Part shown: one piece after another, positions 25,082 to 33,244 of the stretch
How the letters are laid out: each line of letters begins with the position of its first letter
Numbering within the stretch: the first letter of the stretch is position 1
NCBI GenBank assembly: GCA_045632485.1
Contig: JAZQWT010000081.1
Location: 1-36,266 of the forward strand
Length of the DNA stretch: 36,266 nt
Source of the DNA: SIG575 sp045632485
GTDB taxonomy: Bacteria; Bacillota; Clostridia; Oscillospirales; Acutalibacteraceae
Direction of reading: 5' to 3'
Notes under the pieces: generated by a model
Databases searched by the model: none
What the model was told of the DNA's origin: nothing
The model's input: the letters and a program-made list of their open reading frames with translations, nothing else
Program-made: the position numbers and the translations under genes

Positions 25082-27259
25082 ATGATAATTTTTGATTCAG
25101 AAAATAAGGTTTTTAAGCTTGACACTTGCGAGTCTACATACCTTATCGGAATCTATGAAGAAAACTATATTTTAAACTACTATTACGGTGCTCCGATTCC
25201 CGAAACTTGTGTTGGTGATCTGATTGACAGAAACACAAACGCATCTTTCAGCCTTGCTAACCCCGTTATCGGTGAAAACGGCTTTACCCCCGACTGTGCA
25301 CCCATGGAATACGGCACAAACGGTGCTGCTGATTTCCGCGTTTCTGCCCTTTCAATCAGAAATGCAAACGGCGATACAACAACAGACATCCGTTACAAAG
25401 GTCACAAAATCTACAAGGGTAAGCCCTCACTTTCTCCCCTGCCTTATGTTTATGCAAACAATGACGACGAAGCAGACACTCTCGACATTTATACAGAAGA
25501 CAAGGTAACAGGCGCAGAAGTTACTTTGCGTTATACTGTTTTTGAGAAAATGGGTGCTATGACAAGAAGTGCTATTATTACAAACGCTTCCGACAAAGCT
25601 ATGGACATCAAACGTGCTTTCAGCCTTTGCGTAAATATGCCTGAAATGGATTATGATATGATTACTTTCTACGGCAGACACGCAAAAGAAAGAAGCCGCG
25701 AACAGAGAAGACTTGCTCACGGACTTCAGGGAATTCACAGTAAACGTGGTGCATCAAGCCATTGCCACAACCCCTTTGTTGCATTTTTAAAACACGGTGC
25801 AGGTGAAGAACAGGGCGATGCTATGGGCTTTAACCTTGTTTACAGCGGTAACTTCTCTGCAGTTGCCGAATGTGATTTCAATGCAACAACACGTTTCATT
25901 ATGGGTATCAATCCTGAAGATTTCTCATGGCATCTTGAATCAGGTGAAAGCTTCACAACACCTGAATGCGTTATGGTTTACACAAACAAAGGTCTTGGCG
26001 AAATGAGCCGTATTTATCACAGACTTTATAACAACAACCTTGTCCGCGGTAAATACAAACACGAAAAACGTCCTCTTCTTATCAACAGCTGGGAAGCAGC
26101 ATATTTTGATTTTGACACTGACAAGCTCGTTTCTTTCGCAGAAAGAGCAAAAGAAGCAGGTATGGATATGCTCGTTATGGACGACGGTTGGTTTGGTGTA
26201 AGAAATGCCGACAACTGTTCTCTCGGCGACTGGTATGTCAACGAAGAAAAACTTCCGGGCGGACTTGATCCCCTTATTTCAAGAGTCAATGCTCTCGGAC
26301 TTAAATTCGGTATCTGGTATGAGCCTGAAATGATTTCTCCTGATTCTGACCTTTACCGTGCTCATCCTGACTGGTGTGTTCATGTTGAAGGCAGAGAACC
26401 TATGCTTGGCAGACGTCAGTTGGTGCTTGACGTTTCACGTGAAGACGTAAGAGATAACATTTTCAATCAGATGTGTTCAGTTCTTTCAAAACATAAAATC
26501 GACTATGTAAAATGGGACTTCAACCGTAACATTTCCGATGCAGGTTCTGCACTTCTTCCTGCAGACAAAAAGCAGGAATTCTTCCATCGTTTCATTTTAG
26601 GTACATATGACCTTATGGACAGATTTACTAAGGCTTTCCCTGACATTCTCTTTGAAAACTGCTCAGGCGGCGGCGGAAGATTCGACCCCGGTATGCTTTA
26701 CTATTCACCCCAGATATGGGCTAGTGACCAGACTGACCCCATTGAAAGACTTACAATACAGTTCGGCACTTCAATCTGCTACCCTGCTTCAACTATGGGT
26801 GCTCACGTTTCAGATTGCAGCAGAACAAATTACGAAACAAAAGGCGACGTTGCTCTGTGGGGTACATTCGGATATGAACTCGATCCAAACAAGCTGACAG
26901 ATGACGAAAAAGAACTTGTTAAAGAACAGGTTAAAGAATATCACAAGTATTATGACCTTATCCATTACGGTGACCTTTACAGACTTATTGACCCCTATTT
27001 CAACCATTTCAGATGTGCATGGTCATTTGTTTCACCTGATAAAACTGAAGTTCTTGCAACTGCAGTTACAATGCGTTATGACCGCGATATGCCCACATTC
27101 ATTCTTAAACTCAAAGGACTTGACCCCGAAAAGAAATATGTGGAAGAAAAAACCGGCAAGGTTTATTCAGGTGCATTCCTTATGAATGCAGGCATCAACC
27201 TTACAAACAAACAAGAACGTGATGGTGAAAGCATAAAATTCTACTTCAAGGCACAGTAA
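25082..27259 (+). CDS. Alpha-galactosidase, glycoside hydrolase family 36
   Basis: Cytoplasmic, 725 residues, no signal peptide; hydrolyses terminal alpha-1,6-galactosides such as raffinose, stachyose or melibiose. The N-terminal beta-sandwich is followed by the TIM barrel with NSWEAAYFDFD and MDDGWFG. Nucleophile D479 lies in KWDFNRN and the acid/base D549 in SDQTDP. CSGGGGRFDPGM is the family substrate loop. A C-terminal beta domain closes the protein. GGAGGTG precedes the ATG. It is a single-gene unit with its own terminator; no sugar transporter gene is adjacent, so oligosaccharide uptake must be encoded elsewhere. Confidence 0.93.
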   Translation: MIIFDSENKVFKLDTCESTYLIGIYEENYILNYYYGAPIPETCVGDLIDRNTNASFSLANPVIGENGFTPDCAPMEYGTNGAADFRVSALSIRNANGDTTTDIRYKGHKIYKGKPSLSPLPYVYANNDDEADTLDIYTEDKVTGAEVTLRYTVFEKMGAMTRSAIITNASDKAMDIKRAFSLCVNMPEMDYDMITFYGRHAKERSREQRRLAHGLQGIHSKRGASSHCHNPFVAFLKHGAGEEQGDAMGFNLVYSGNFSAVAECDFNATTRFIMGINPEDFSWHLESGESFTTPECVMVYTNKGLGEMSRIYHRLYNNNLVRGKYKHEKRPLLINSWEAAYFDFDTDKLVSFAERAKEAGMDMLVMDDGWFGVRNADNCSLGDWYVNEEKLPGGLDPLISRVNALGLKFGIWYEPEMISPDSDLYRAHPDWCVHVEGREPMLGRRQLVLDVSREDVRDNIFNQMCSVLSKHKIDYVKWDFNRNISDAGSALLPADKKQEFFHRFILGTYDLMDRFTKAFPDILFENCSGGGGRFDPGMLYYSPQIWASDQTDPIERLTIQFGTSICYPASTMGAHVSDCSRTNYETKGDVALWGTFGYELDPNKLTDDEKELVKEQVKEYHKYYDLIHYGDLYRLIDPYFNHFRCAWSFVSPDKTEVLATAVTMRYDRDMPTFILKLKGLDPEKKYVEEKTGKVYSGAFLMNAGINLTNKQERDGESIKFYFKAQ

Positions 27260-27272
27260 AATAATCCTCTCC

Positions 27273-27301
27273 AAACTGCCCGATTTTTGGGCAGTTTTTT
27301 T
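27273..27301 (+). terminator. Terminator after alpha-galactosidase gene
   Basis: Stem AAACTGCCC (27273-27281) and GGGCAGTTT (27289-27297), loop GATTTTT, then a T-run. Confidence 0.88.
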
Positions 27302-27302
27302 A

Positions 27303-27331
27303 TTGACAAAAAACACTGCTCTGCATATAAT
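27303..27331 (+). promoter_or_regulatory. Consensus promoter of marR-ABC operon
   Basis: TTGACA (27303-27308), 17-base spacer, TATAAT (27326-27331): a full consensus promoter, which suggests a strong unit that needs a repressor. Confidence 0.85.
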
Positions 27332-27346
27332 TAGTTAGGTAACTAA
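27331..27346 (+). promoter_or_regulatory. Palindromic operator, probably for the MarR regulator
   Basis: TTAGTTA-GG-TAACTAA is a perfect palindrome with two central bases. It begins on the last base of the -10 and so covers the transcription start. The position and the adjacent marR-type gene indicate autorepression of the whole operon. Confidence 0.75.
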
Positions 27347-27368
27347 ATAATTCAGAGAGGTGTTTTTT

Positions 27369-27848
27369 ATGCACGATAAACCTCATCATATGCATAATTT
27401 AAGCCCTGATTTTGAAAATCTGACTGAAGGTATGCTTATAAACGATGTTTCACGTCTTTTTGACGGACGTGTAAGAAGAGAAACTGAAAGAGCAGGTTTT
27501 CCTCAAGGGTACAGAAGAATTGTTTTTCACTTATCCCACAATGACAGACTCACTCAGAATGAGCTTGTGAAGCTTACTCACATGAAAGCTCCTTCTATCA
27601 GTGTTCAACTTGGTAAAATGGAGCAGGAAAAGCTTATCACAAGAACAGCTGACGAAAAGGATTTAAGAAAAAGCTACATCACACTTACGGAAAAAGGCAA
27701 AGAGTGTGAAAGATTTTTCATTTCCAAATGCAAAGAAACAGAGAAAGTTATGTTTAAAAATTTTTCAGATGATGAAATGAATCAGCTTAAAGAATATCTG
27801 AAAAAAATCACAAACAATCTTCTTCAGGATATGGAGGCAAGCAAATGA
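27369..27848 (+). CDS. MarR family transcriptional regulator
   Basis: 159-residue winged-helix repressor. The DNA-binding part runs over about residues 60-110 (LTQNELVKLTHMKAPSISVQ, then the wing TADEKDLRKSYITLTEKG). Flanking helices form the dimer. The N-terminus is histidine-rich (MHDKPHHMH), of unknown meaning. ATG 27369 has AGAGAGG upstream; the in-frame GTG at 27360 lies in the ribosome site. It probably binds the palindrome at 27331 and releases it on sensing the exporter's substrate. Overlaps the next gene by four bases (ATGA). Confidence 0.88.
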   Translation: MHDKPHHMHNLSPDFENLTEGMLINDVSRLFDGRVRRETERAGFPQGYRRIVFHLSHNDRLTQNELVKLTHMKAPSISVQLGKMEQEKLITRTADEKDLRKSYITLTEKGKECERFFISKCKETEKVMFKNFSDDEMNQLKEYLKKITNNLLQDMEASK

Positions 27849-29575
27849 AACTGATTAAATATTTAAAACCATACTGGTTTTTTGCACTTATGACACCGCT
27901 GACGATGATTGGTGAAGTGCTGATTGACCTGATATTGCCAACGCTTATGTCAAAAATTGTTGACGATGGTGTTTTAGGACACGATTTTGAACTGATTATA
28001 AAAACAGGACTTCTGATGTTTCTTTTAGCAGTCTACGGAGGTATTTTCGGTGTAGGGTCTTCTGCTTTCAGCGGTGCTACATCACACTCTTTCAGCCGCG
28101 ACCTGAGAAACGATGCATTCTCAAAGGTTATGGATTTATCCTTCCAGCAGACAGATAAATTCACAACAGGCTCACTCGTTACAAGAATGACAACTGACAT
28201 AAACCTTATTCAGCAATTTGTTGACCTGGCTCTGAGAATGTTTGTGCGCTCATTTATGATGTCTATGGGCGGAATTATAATGATGCTCAGGTTGAATGTT
28301 GATTTCGGTATAGTACTTGCTATTGCGTTGCCTATTGAACTTATTGCAATGTTCATAATTATCGGCAAAGCCTCTCCCCTGTTTAAAATTGTTCAGAAAA
28401 AGCTTGATAAAGTCAACAGCGTTGTTCAGGAAAACGTATCGGGTGCACGAGTTGTTAAAGCGTACGTACGTGAAGATTTTGAAACAAAACGTTTCTCCCG
28501 TGCTAACGATGACCTTACAGACACAACTCTTAAGGTACATAAAACCATGGCAATTCTCGGCCCTGTGCTTACAATTGTACTTAACCTTTCAGTAGTTGCA
28601 ATTATTTTTATCGGCGGTGAAAGAATTCAGGCTGCTGCAACTGAAATGAAAATCGGTAGCGTTATGGCAGCAATCACTTACATCACACAGATTCTCCATT
28701 CAATCATAATGGTAAGTATGATGTTCCAGTCTATCACAAGAGCAAAAGCATCTGCTGACAGAATCAATGAAATTCTTGAAACCGAACCTGTTATCAGAAC
28801 AGGCAGTAAGGTAATCGATTCAATCGGTGAAATCGAATTTGAAAATGTTGATTTCTTCTATCCCGGATTTGAGGGTAAAACTGTTCTCAATAACCTTAAC
28901 CTTAAAATCAAAAAAGGCGAAAACATTGCCATTCTCGGCTCAACAGGTTCAGGTAAAACATCGCTTATCAACCTTATTGCACGCTTTTATGATGTAACTG
29001 CAGGTGCTGTTAAAATTGACGGCACTGATGTACGTGAAATTGATTTGCAGAGTCTTCGCGATAAAATCAGCATTGTTATGCAGAAAACCGAACTTTTTTC
29101 AGGCACAGTAAATTCAAATCTGCGTTGGGGCAATGAAAGTGCAAGCGAAGAAGAAATAAAAACTGCTGCAGAAATTGCAGAGGCACGTGAATTTATTGAG
29201 CATATGCCTGACCAATATGAAGGATATGTAGCTGAAAAAGGTGCATCTCTTTCAGGCGGACAGAAGCAGAGAATGTCTATTGCACGTTCAATTCTCAAAA
29301 AACCTGACGTGCTGATTTTTGACGACAGTACATCTGCCCTTGACCTTTCTACAGAGGCACGTCTTCGTAAAAAACTTTTTGAACATATGAAAGGCACAAC
29401 TGTTATTACAATTGCACAGAGAATTGCAAGCATTAAAAACTGCGACAGAATTGCAGTTATCGATGACGGCAGCCTTGTTGCAATCGGAAAACACGATGAA
29501 CTCCTCGAAACCAGCGACGTTTACCGCGATATTTACGAATCACAGATAAAGAAGGGAGATGTTGTAAATGGCTGA
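27845..29575 (+). CDS. Heterodimeric ABC exporter subunit, degenerate catalytic site
   Basis: 576 residues: an N-terminal six-helix membrane domain, then the ATPase domain. Walker A GSTGSGKT (365-372) and signature LSGGQ (469-473) are intact, but the Walker B position reads FDDS with D494 in place of the catalytic glutamate, and the switch histidine is Q525 (IAQR). These are the hallmarks of the non-hydrolysing half of LmrCD/BmrCD/TM287-288-type exporters. The gene overlaps marR by 4 bases and its partner by 8. It probably exports drugs, peptides or lipids; the substrate is unknown. Confidence 0.92.
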   Translation: MKLIKYLKPYWFFALMTPLTMIGEVLIDLILPTLMSKIVDDGVLGHDFELIIKTGLLMFLLAVYGGIFGVGSSAFSGATSHSFSRDLRNDAFSKVMDLSFQQTDKFTTGSLVTRMTTDINLIQQFVDLALRMFVRSFMMSMGGIIMMLRLNVDFGIVLAIALPIELIAMFIIIGKASPLFKIVQKKLDKVNSVVQENVSGARVVKAYVREDFETKRFSRANDDLTDTTLKVHKTMAILGPVLTIVLNLSVVAIIFIGGERIQAAATEMKIGSVMAAITYITQILHSIIMVSMMFQSITRAKASADRINEILETEPVIRTGSKVIDSIGEIEFENVDFFYPGFEGKTVLNNLNLKIKKGENIAILGSTGSGKTSLINLIARFYDVTAGAVKIDGTDVREIDLQSLRDKISIVMQKTELFSGTVNSNLRWGNESASEEEIKTAAEIAEAREFIEHMPDQYEGYVAEKGASLSGGQKQRMSIARSILKKPDVLIFDDSTSALDLSTEARLRKKLFEHMKGTTVITIAQRIASIKNCDRIAVIDDGSLVAIGKHDELLETSDVYRDIYESQIKKGDVVNG

Positions 29576-31481
29576 AATTAAAAATGCACCTCCTTTCAAA
29601 GGACCTCCCGGAAAAGATATGAGACCCGGCGGACCACCCCCTATGGGAAGACCGGGCAGAGGTCCCGGTCCTGTTATGACAGTTGAAAAGCCTAAAAACA
29701 CAAAAGGTACTCTGAAAAAACTTCTTTCCTATATCGGCAAAAGCAAATATCTTTTCATTTCACTTACATTTGTAATGCTTGTAATCACAGTTTTGAACAT
29801 TGTTGCACCTGCATTACAACAAAAGGCTATAGACCTTATCACACTTACAGATAACAGACTGACAGTAGACAGAGAAGCATTTCTTTCCACACTTATTGTC
29901 CTTGTGATTATTTACATCATTTCTTCTTTGTTTACGTATTTTCAAGGGTTATTCTCTGCAAAGCTTTCAACCGCAACGGTAAGAAAACTTCGTTTTGACC
30001 TTTTCCACCGCCTTGTAAGACTGCCCATAAAATATACTGACACACACAACCACGGCGATATTATGAGCAGAATGACAAACGACGTTGAAAACATTTCAAA
30101 CACCGTTTCAGCGTCTGTTGCAGCACTTATCTCTGCAGTTTTAAGTGTTCTCGGTTCAATCGTTATAATGATTCTTTATTCCCCTCTTATGACGCTTATC
30201 AGCGTACTGACAGTTATACTTACAATAATTGTCAGTGCAAATATGTCAAAATATATGCGTCGTTTTTATAAAGAACAACAGGCTGTGCTTGGTGAAATGA
30301 ACGGCCATGTAGAAGAAATGGTAACAGGCTACAAAACTGTTGTTGCTTTTTCTAAAGAACAGAAATCAAAAAATGAGTTCAACTCCATTTCATCACGTTT
30401 CAGAAAAGTCGCAATCAAAGCACAGGTTTTAAGCGGTTCAATGGGACCTCTGATGAATATTATTTCCAACCTGAGTTTCATTCTCGTTGCACTTTCAGGT
30501 GCATATTTTGCATTCAAGGCAAGTCACATCGGCGGAGTTCTTGCGGAAGACGGAATAATCACAGTCGGTGTTATTCAGGCCTTCATCCTTTATTCAAAAC
30601 AGCTTTCACGTCCCATAAACGAAATTGCAAACCAATATGCACTTATTCAGAACTCTATTGCAGGTGCAGAAAGAATCTTTGCAGTTATGGATTCAGAGGC
30701 TGAAAAAGATGACGGCAAGGAAGAATTCAAAGCAGAAAATGTACGCGGTGACATCAGCTTTAAAAACGTATGTTTCGGCTATAATGAAGAAAAACAGGTA
30801 CTCAAAAACTTCTCTCTTGACGTAAAACAAGGTCAGAAAATCGCAATAGTCGGTGCTACAGGTTCAGGCAAGACAACTATTGTAAATCTGCTTACACGTT
30901 TTTACGACATAGACAGCGGTGAAATTACTATTGACGGCAAAAGTATCTTTGATATTCCCAAAGACGAGTTGAGAAAGACTATTGCTATAGTTCTTCAGGA
31001 CACAGTTCTTTTCAGCGAAAGCATCAAATCAAATATTCTTTACGGAAATCTTGATGCAACTGATGAAGAAATTGCAAACGCAGCCAGAACCGCAAACGCA
31101 GAAAGATTTATCACCCGTCTCAAATCATCTTACGACACTCAATTGTCAGAAGGCGGAAGTAATTTAAGTCAGGGACAAAGACAGTTACTTTCAATTGCCA
31201 GAGCTGTTCTTGCTGACCCGAAAATTCTTATTCTTGATGAAGCTACATCGTCTGTTGACACAAGAACAGAGATGCGAATTCAGTCTGCAATGGTCAAGCT
31301 TATGGAAAACAGAACAAGTCTGATTATCGCCCACAGACTTTCAACGATCCGCGATGCAGATAAAATTATAGTAATCGACAACGGTACAATCGCAGAAAGC
31401 GGTAACCACGAAGAATTACTGGAGAAAAAAGGCTGTTACTATAACCTTTACAATAACCAGTTTGCAGGAATTGAAACTTAA
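29568..31481 (+). CDS. Heterodimeric ABC exporter subunit, canonical catalytic site
   Basis: 637 residues. A cytoplasmic Pro/Gly/Arg-rich N-terminal tail (about 1-42; PPFKGPPGK and GRPGRGPGP) precedes the membrane domain (about 50-350) and ATPase domain. Walker A GATGSGKT (429-436), Walker B with E558 (ILDEATS) and switch H589 (AHRLST) are complete. The signature is LSQGQ where the consensus is LSGGQ. In the dimer the altered signature faces the degenerate Walker site of the other subunit, so one site hydrolyses ATP and the other mainly binds it. It overlaps the partner gene by 8 bases. The operon closes with the terminator at 31498. Confidence 0.92.
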   Translation: MAEIKNAPPFKGPPGKDMRPGGPPPMGRPGRGPGPVMTVEKPKNTKGTLKKLLSYIGKSKYLFISLTFVMLVITVLNIVAPALQQKAIDLITLTDNRLTVDREAFLSTLIVLVIIYIISSLFTYFQGLFSAKLSTATVRKLRFDLFHRLVRLPIKYTDTHNHGDIMSRMTNDVENISNTVSASVAALISAVLSVLGSIVIMILYSPLMTLISVLTVILTIIVSANMSKYMRRFYKEQQAVLGEMNGHVEEMVTGYKTVVAFSKEQKSKNEFNSISSRFRKVAIKAQVLSGSMGPLMNIISNLSFILVALSGAYFAFKASHIGGVLAEDGIITVGVIQAFILYSKQLSRPINEIANQYALIQNSIAGAERIFAVMDSEAEKDDGKEEFKAENVRGDISFKNVCFGYNEEKQVLKNFSLDVKQGQKIAIVGATGSGKTTIVNLLTRFYDIDSGEITIDGKSIFDIPKDELRKTIAIVLQDTVLFSESIKSNILYGNLDATDEEIANAARTANAERFITRLKSSYDTQLSEGGSNLSQGQRQLLSIARAVLADPKILILDEATSSVDTRTEMRIQSAMVKLMENRTSLIIAHRLSTIRDADKIIVIDNGTIAESGNHEELLEKKGCYYNLYNNQFAGIET

Positions 31482-31497
31482 AAGTGAAATAAACTTT

Positions 31498-31533
31498 AAA
31501 CAGCGTTGTGCTAAAAAAAGCACAACGCTGTTT
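31498..31533. terminator. Bidirectional terminator between ABC operon and small gene
   Basis: Perfect 15-base stem AAACAGCGTTGTGCT (31498-31512) and AGCACAACGCTGTTT (31519-31533) with A6 loop, flanked by A- and T-rich sequence. It ends two bases before the stop of the - strand small gene. Confidence 0.88.
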
Positions 31534-31535
31534 CA

Positions 31536-31712
31536 TTACATACTTCCCAGGTAACTGCCAAAGTTTTTGATTGCTTTCTCCGCATTCTTTTTCATACTTG
31601 ACATTGTGGGGTTTTTAGACATCATTGAACTGCCGATAAGTGTTGCTGCACTGCCGACAGCCATTGCCACACCGATACCTGTCATAATATTTTTTGAACT
31701 TGTTTTTTTCAT
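31536..31712 (-). CDS. Small 58-residue basic protein with hydrophobic segment
   Basis: Starts ATG at 31712 after a near-ideal AAAAGGAGG (31720-31728), encodes MKKTSSKNIMTGIGVAMAVG and continues through SAATLIGSSMMSKNPTMSSM to a basic end (MKKNAEKAIKNFGSYLGSM). The glycine/alanine-rich segment at about 11-30 could be one membrane helix, with a lysine-rich amphipathic tail. The strong ribosome site, the shared terminator and the clean frame support a real gene, although it is shorter than usual cut-offs. It resembles small uncharacterised proteins I recall from Clostridia. No clear promoter is seen: TTGACA at 31784-31779 (- strand) has no well-spaced -10. Function unknown. Confidence 0.75.
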   Translation of the reverse strand: MKKTSSKNIMTGIGVAMAVGSAATLIGSSMMSKNPTMSSMKKNAEKAIKNFGSYLGSM

Positions 31713-31734
31713 TTTTCTTCCTCCTTTTTACTGT

Positions 31735-31750
31735 TTTGTCTTGCGACAAA
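31735..31750. repeat. Short inverted repeat in small-gene leader
   Basis: TTTGTC (31735-31740) and GACAAA (31745-31750) around TTGC. It lies just upstream of the ribosome site of the 58-residue gene, so it may be an operator or a leader hairpin; significance is uncertain. Confidence 0.35.
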
Positions 31751-31791
31751 TATAGTTTTCGTATTGATTTGAGAAAAATGTCAAGAAAATA

Positions 31792-31821
31792 TTGAAAAAG
31801 CATTGCGATAAATGGTATAAT
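31792..31821 (+). promoter_or_regulatory. Promoter for trmL operon
   Basis: TTGAAA (31792-31797), 18-base spacer, perfect TATAAT (31816-31821), about 26 bases before the start codon. Confidence 0.7.
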
Positions 31822-31847
31822 AATAATTCGAAAGGGAGAGAATAATA

Positions 31848-32348
31848 ATGCCTTCTTTAAATATAGTACTTGTTGAACCCGAAATCCCCCAGAATACAGG
31901 CAATATTGCAAGAACCTGCGCTGCAACCGGTGCAAGACTTCATATTATTGAGCCTATGGGATTTAAGATTGACGATAAAAAATTAAAACGCGCAGGTCTT
32001 GATTACTGGCACCTGCTTGATATAACTTACTATAAAGATATCAACGATTTTTATGAAAAAAATGACGGTGAATACTTTTATTTTTCAACAAAGGCACGTC
32101 ATATTTATTCTGACATAAAATATCCTGAAAATACATATCTGTTTTTTGGTAAAGAAACAAAAGGTCTGCCTGAGGAATTATTACACGCAAACCCTGAAAG
32201 ATGCGTAAGAATGCCTATGATCAATTCCTCACATGCACGAAGCCTGAATCTCTCAAACTGTGTCTGTGTAGGTGCGTTTGAAGTGTTAAGGCAATGGGGT
32301 TTCCCTGAACTTTTATGCGAAGGTAAACTGACAAAATTTGACTGGTAA
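31848..32348 (+). CDS. trmL: tRNA (cytidine(34)-2'-O)-methyltransferase TrmL
   Basis: SPOUT methyltransferase, 166 residues, that 2'-O-methylates the wobble base of certain leucine tRNAs. The start LNIVLVEPEIPQNTGNIART, the knot motifs FGKETKGLP and MINSSHARSLNLSN, and the length all match TrmL (YibK/CspR). AAAGGGAGAG precedes the ATG. First gene of a five-gene unit that continues past the window edge; the following genes are surface-type proteins with no evident link to tRNA. Confidence 0.93.
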   Translation: MPSLNIVLVEPEIPQNTGNIARTCAATGARLHIIEPMGFKIDDKKLKRAGLDYWHLLDITYYKDINDFYEKNDGEYFYFSTKARHIYSDIKYPENTYLFFGKETKGLPEELLHANPERCVRMPMINSSHARSLNLSNCVCVGAFEVLRQWGFPELLCEGKLTKFDW

Positions 32349-32362
32349 AAGGAGAACGTCTT

Positions 32363-33244
32363 GTGAACTGGTTATGGCGCGGCAACTCTGATGTTGTTTT
32401 TAAAACTCATGACGAACAAAAAAAGGATAAATTAAAAAAGAATATTCTTATTTTCCTCGGCTCTGCAGTCGTGGTTGTTCTGCTTGCGACTTTCTTTCTG
32501 TTATTATCTTACGATTTTGATCTTGAGAATGCAATCGGACGTTCAGATGTAGTTGTAGAGGGTGACGAAAAAAAATACACCGTAAAAAATGTTTCAGGTG
32601 AAGAAAATATTCTGTTATATATCACCGATGACGACGAAACGGCTGTAAAATTCCTCTGTGCAGTAAAAGTAAATATGGATAAAAAAGAAATAATAGCTTT
32701 ACCGATTCCTGTTTCTGAGAAAATTTTTACCTGCAATCTGAAAAAAGCAAACGCCGCCGACTGTTATAAATACGCGGGAGTTTCTCAGCTGATTGAATGT
32801 GTAAACGAATACACCGGTGTGGATTTTCATAAATACATCGGCTGCAAGGAAGGCAGTATCGAGGGAATTATTGCGAATTTCAATGAACTTACTGTTACTT
32901 TTGATAAAAATATGATTTTCAAAAAGGATGCTGACACCATCTCATTCAAAAAAGGTGAACACACAATTACAGACGATGTCGTTTACAAGCTTATAACATA
33001 TTCTGCCGGTGAAGAAACTTATTCTTTCAGAGCTGACCTGGTTTTACAGATGTTCAGGCAGTACTGTAATCAGACAAGTCTCGAAAACAGAAATATGATT
33101 TATTCCAACATAATTAATCAGACAGACAGTAACATTTCTGTAGTTGATTTTATTTCTTACAAAGACCATATAGTTGTGCTTTCAAGCGATAAGGTGAAAA
33201 AGAAATACACCGTTGTTTCTGATGTGCGCGATTTCAGGGAGTGA
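32363..33244 (+). CDS. Divergent LytR-CpsA-Psr (LCP)-like membrane protein
   Basis: 293 residues: a short basic cytoplasmic start, one transmembrane helix (about 27-49), then an extracellular domain. The domain follows the LCP layout: ENILLYITDDDET, VKVNMDKKEIIALPIPVSEKI, a KANAADCYKYAGVSQLIECVN segment like the KINAAYAYGG region, TGVDFHKYIG, then FKKGEHTITDDVVYKL. The usual SIPRD arginine is V117 and the YxRxR arginines are absent (YKLITY, 208-213), so ligase/phosphotransferase activity is doubtful. GTG at 32363 with AAAGGAG 8 bases upstream. It overlaps the transglutaminase-like gene by four bases. LCP homology is by eye and moderate. Confidence 0.6.
   Translation: MNWLWRGNSDVVFKTHDEQKKDKLKKNILIFLGSAVVVVLLATFFLLLSYDFDLENAIGRSDVVVEGDEKKYTVKNVSGEENILLYITDDDETAVKFLCAVKVNMDKKEIIALPIPVSEKIFTCNLKKANAADCYKYAGVSQLIECVNEYTGVDFHKYIGCKEGSIEGIIANFNELTVTFDKNMIFKKDADTISFKKGEHTITDDVVYKLITYSAGEETYSFRADLVLQMFRQYCNQTSLENRNMIYSNIINQTDSNISVVDFISYKDHIVVLSSDKVKKKYTVVSDVRDFRE

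Noticed and set aside
31713..31847. TTGACA at 31779-31784 (- strand) as promoter of the 58-residue gene
   Set aside because: The best -10 (TATATT) is 24 bases away and the one at 15 bases (TACGAA) is weak, so no confident promoter can be called.
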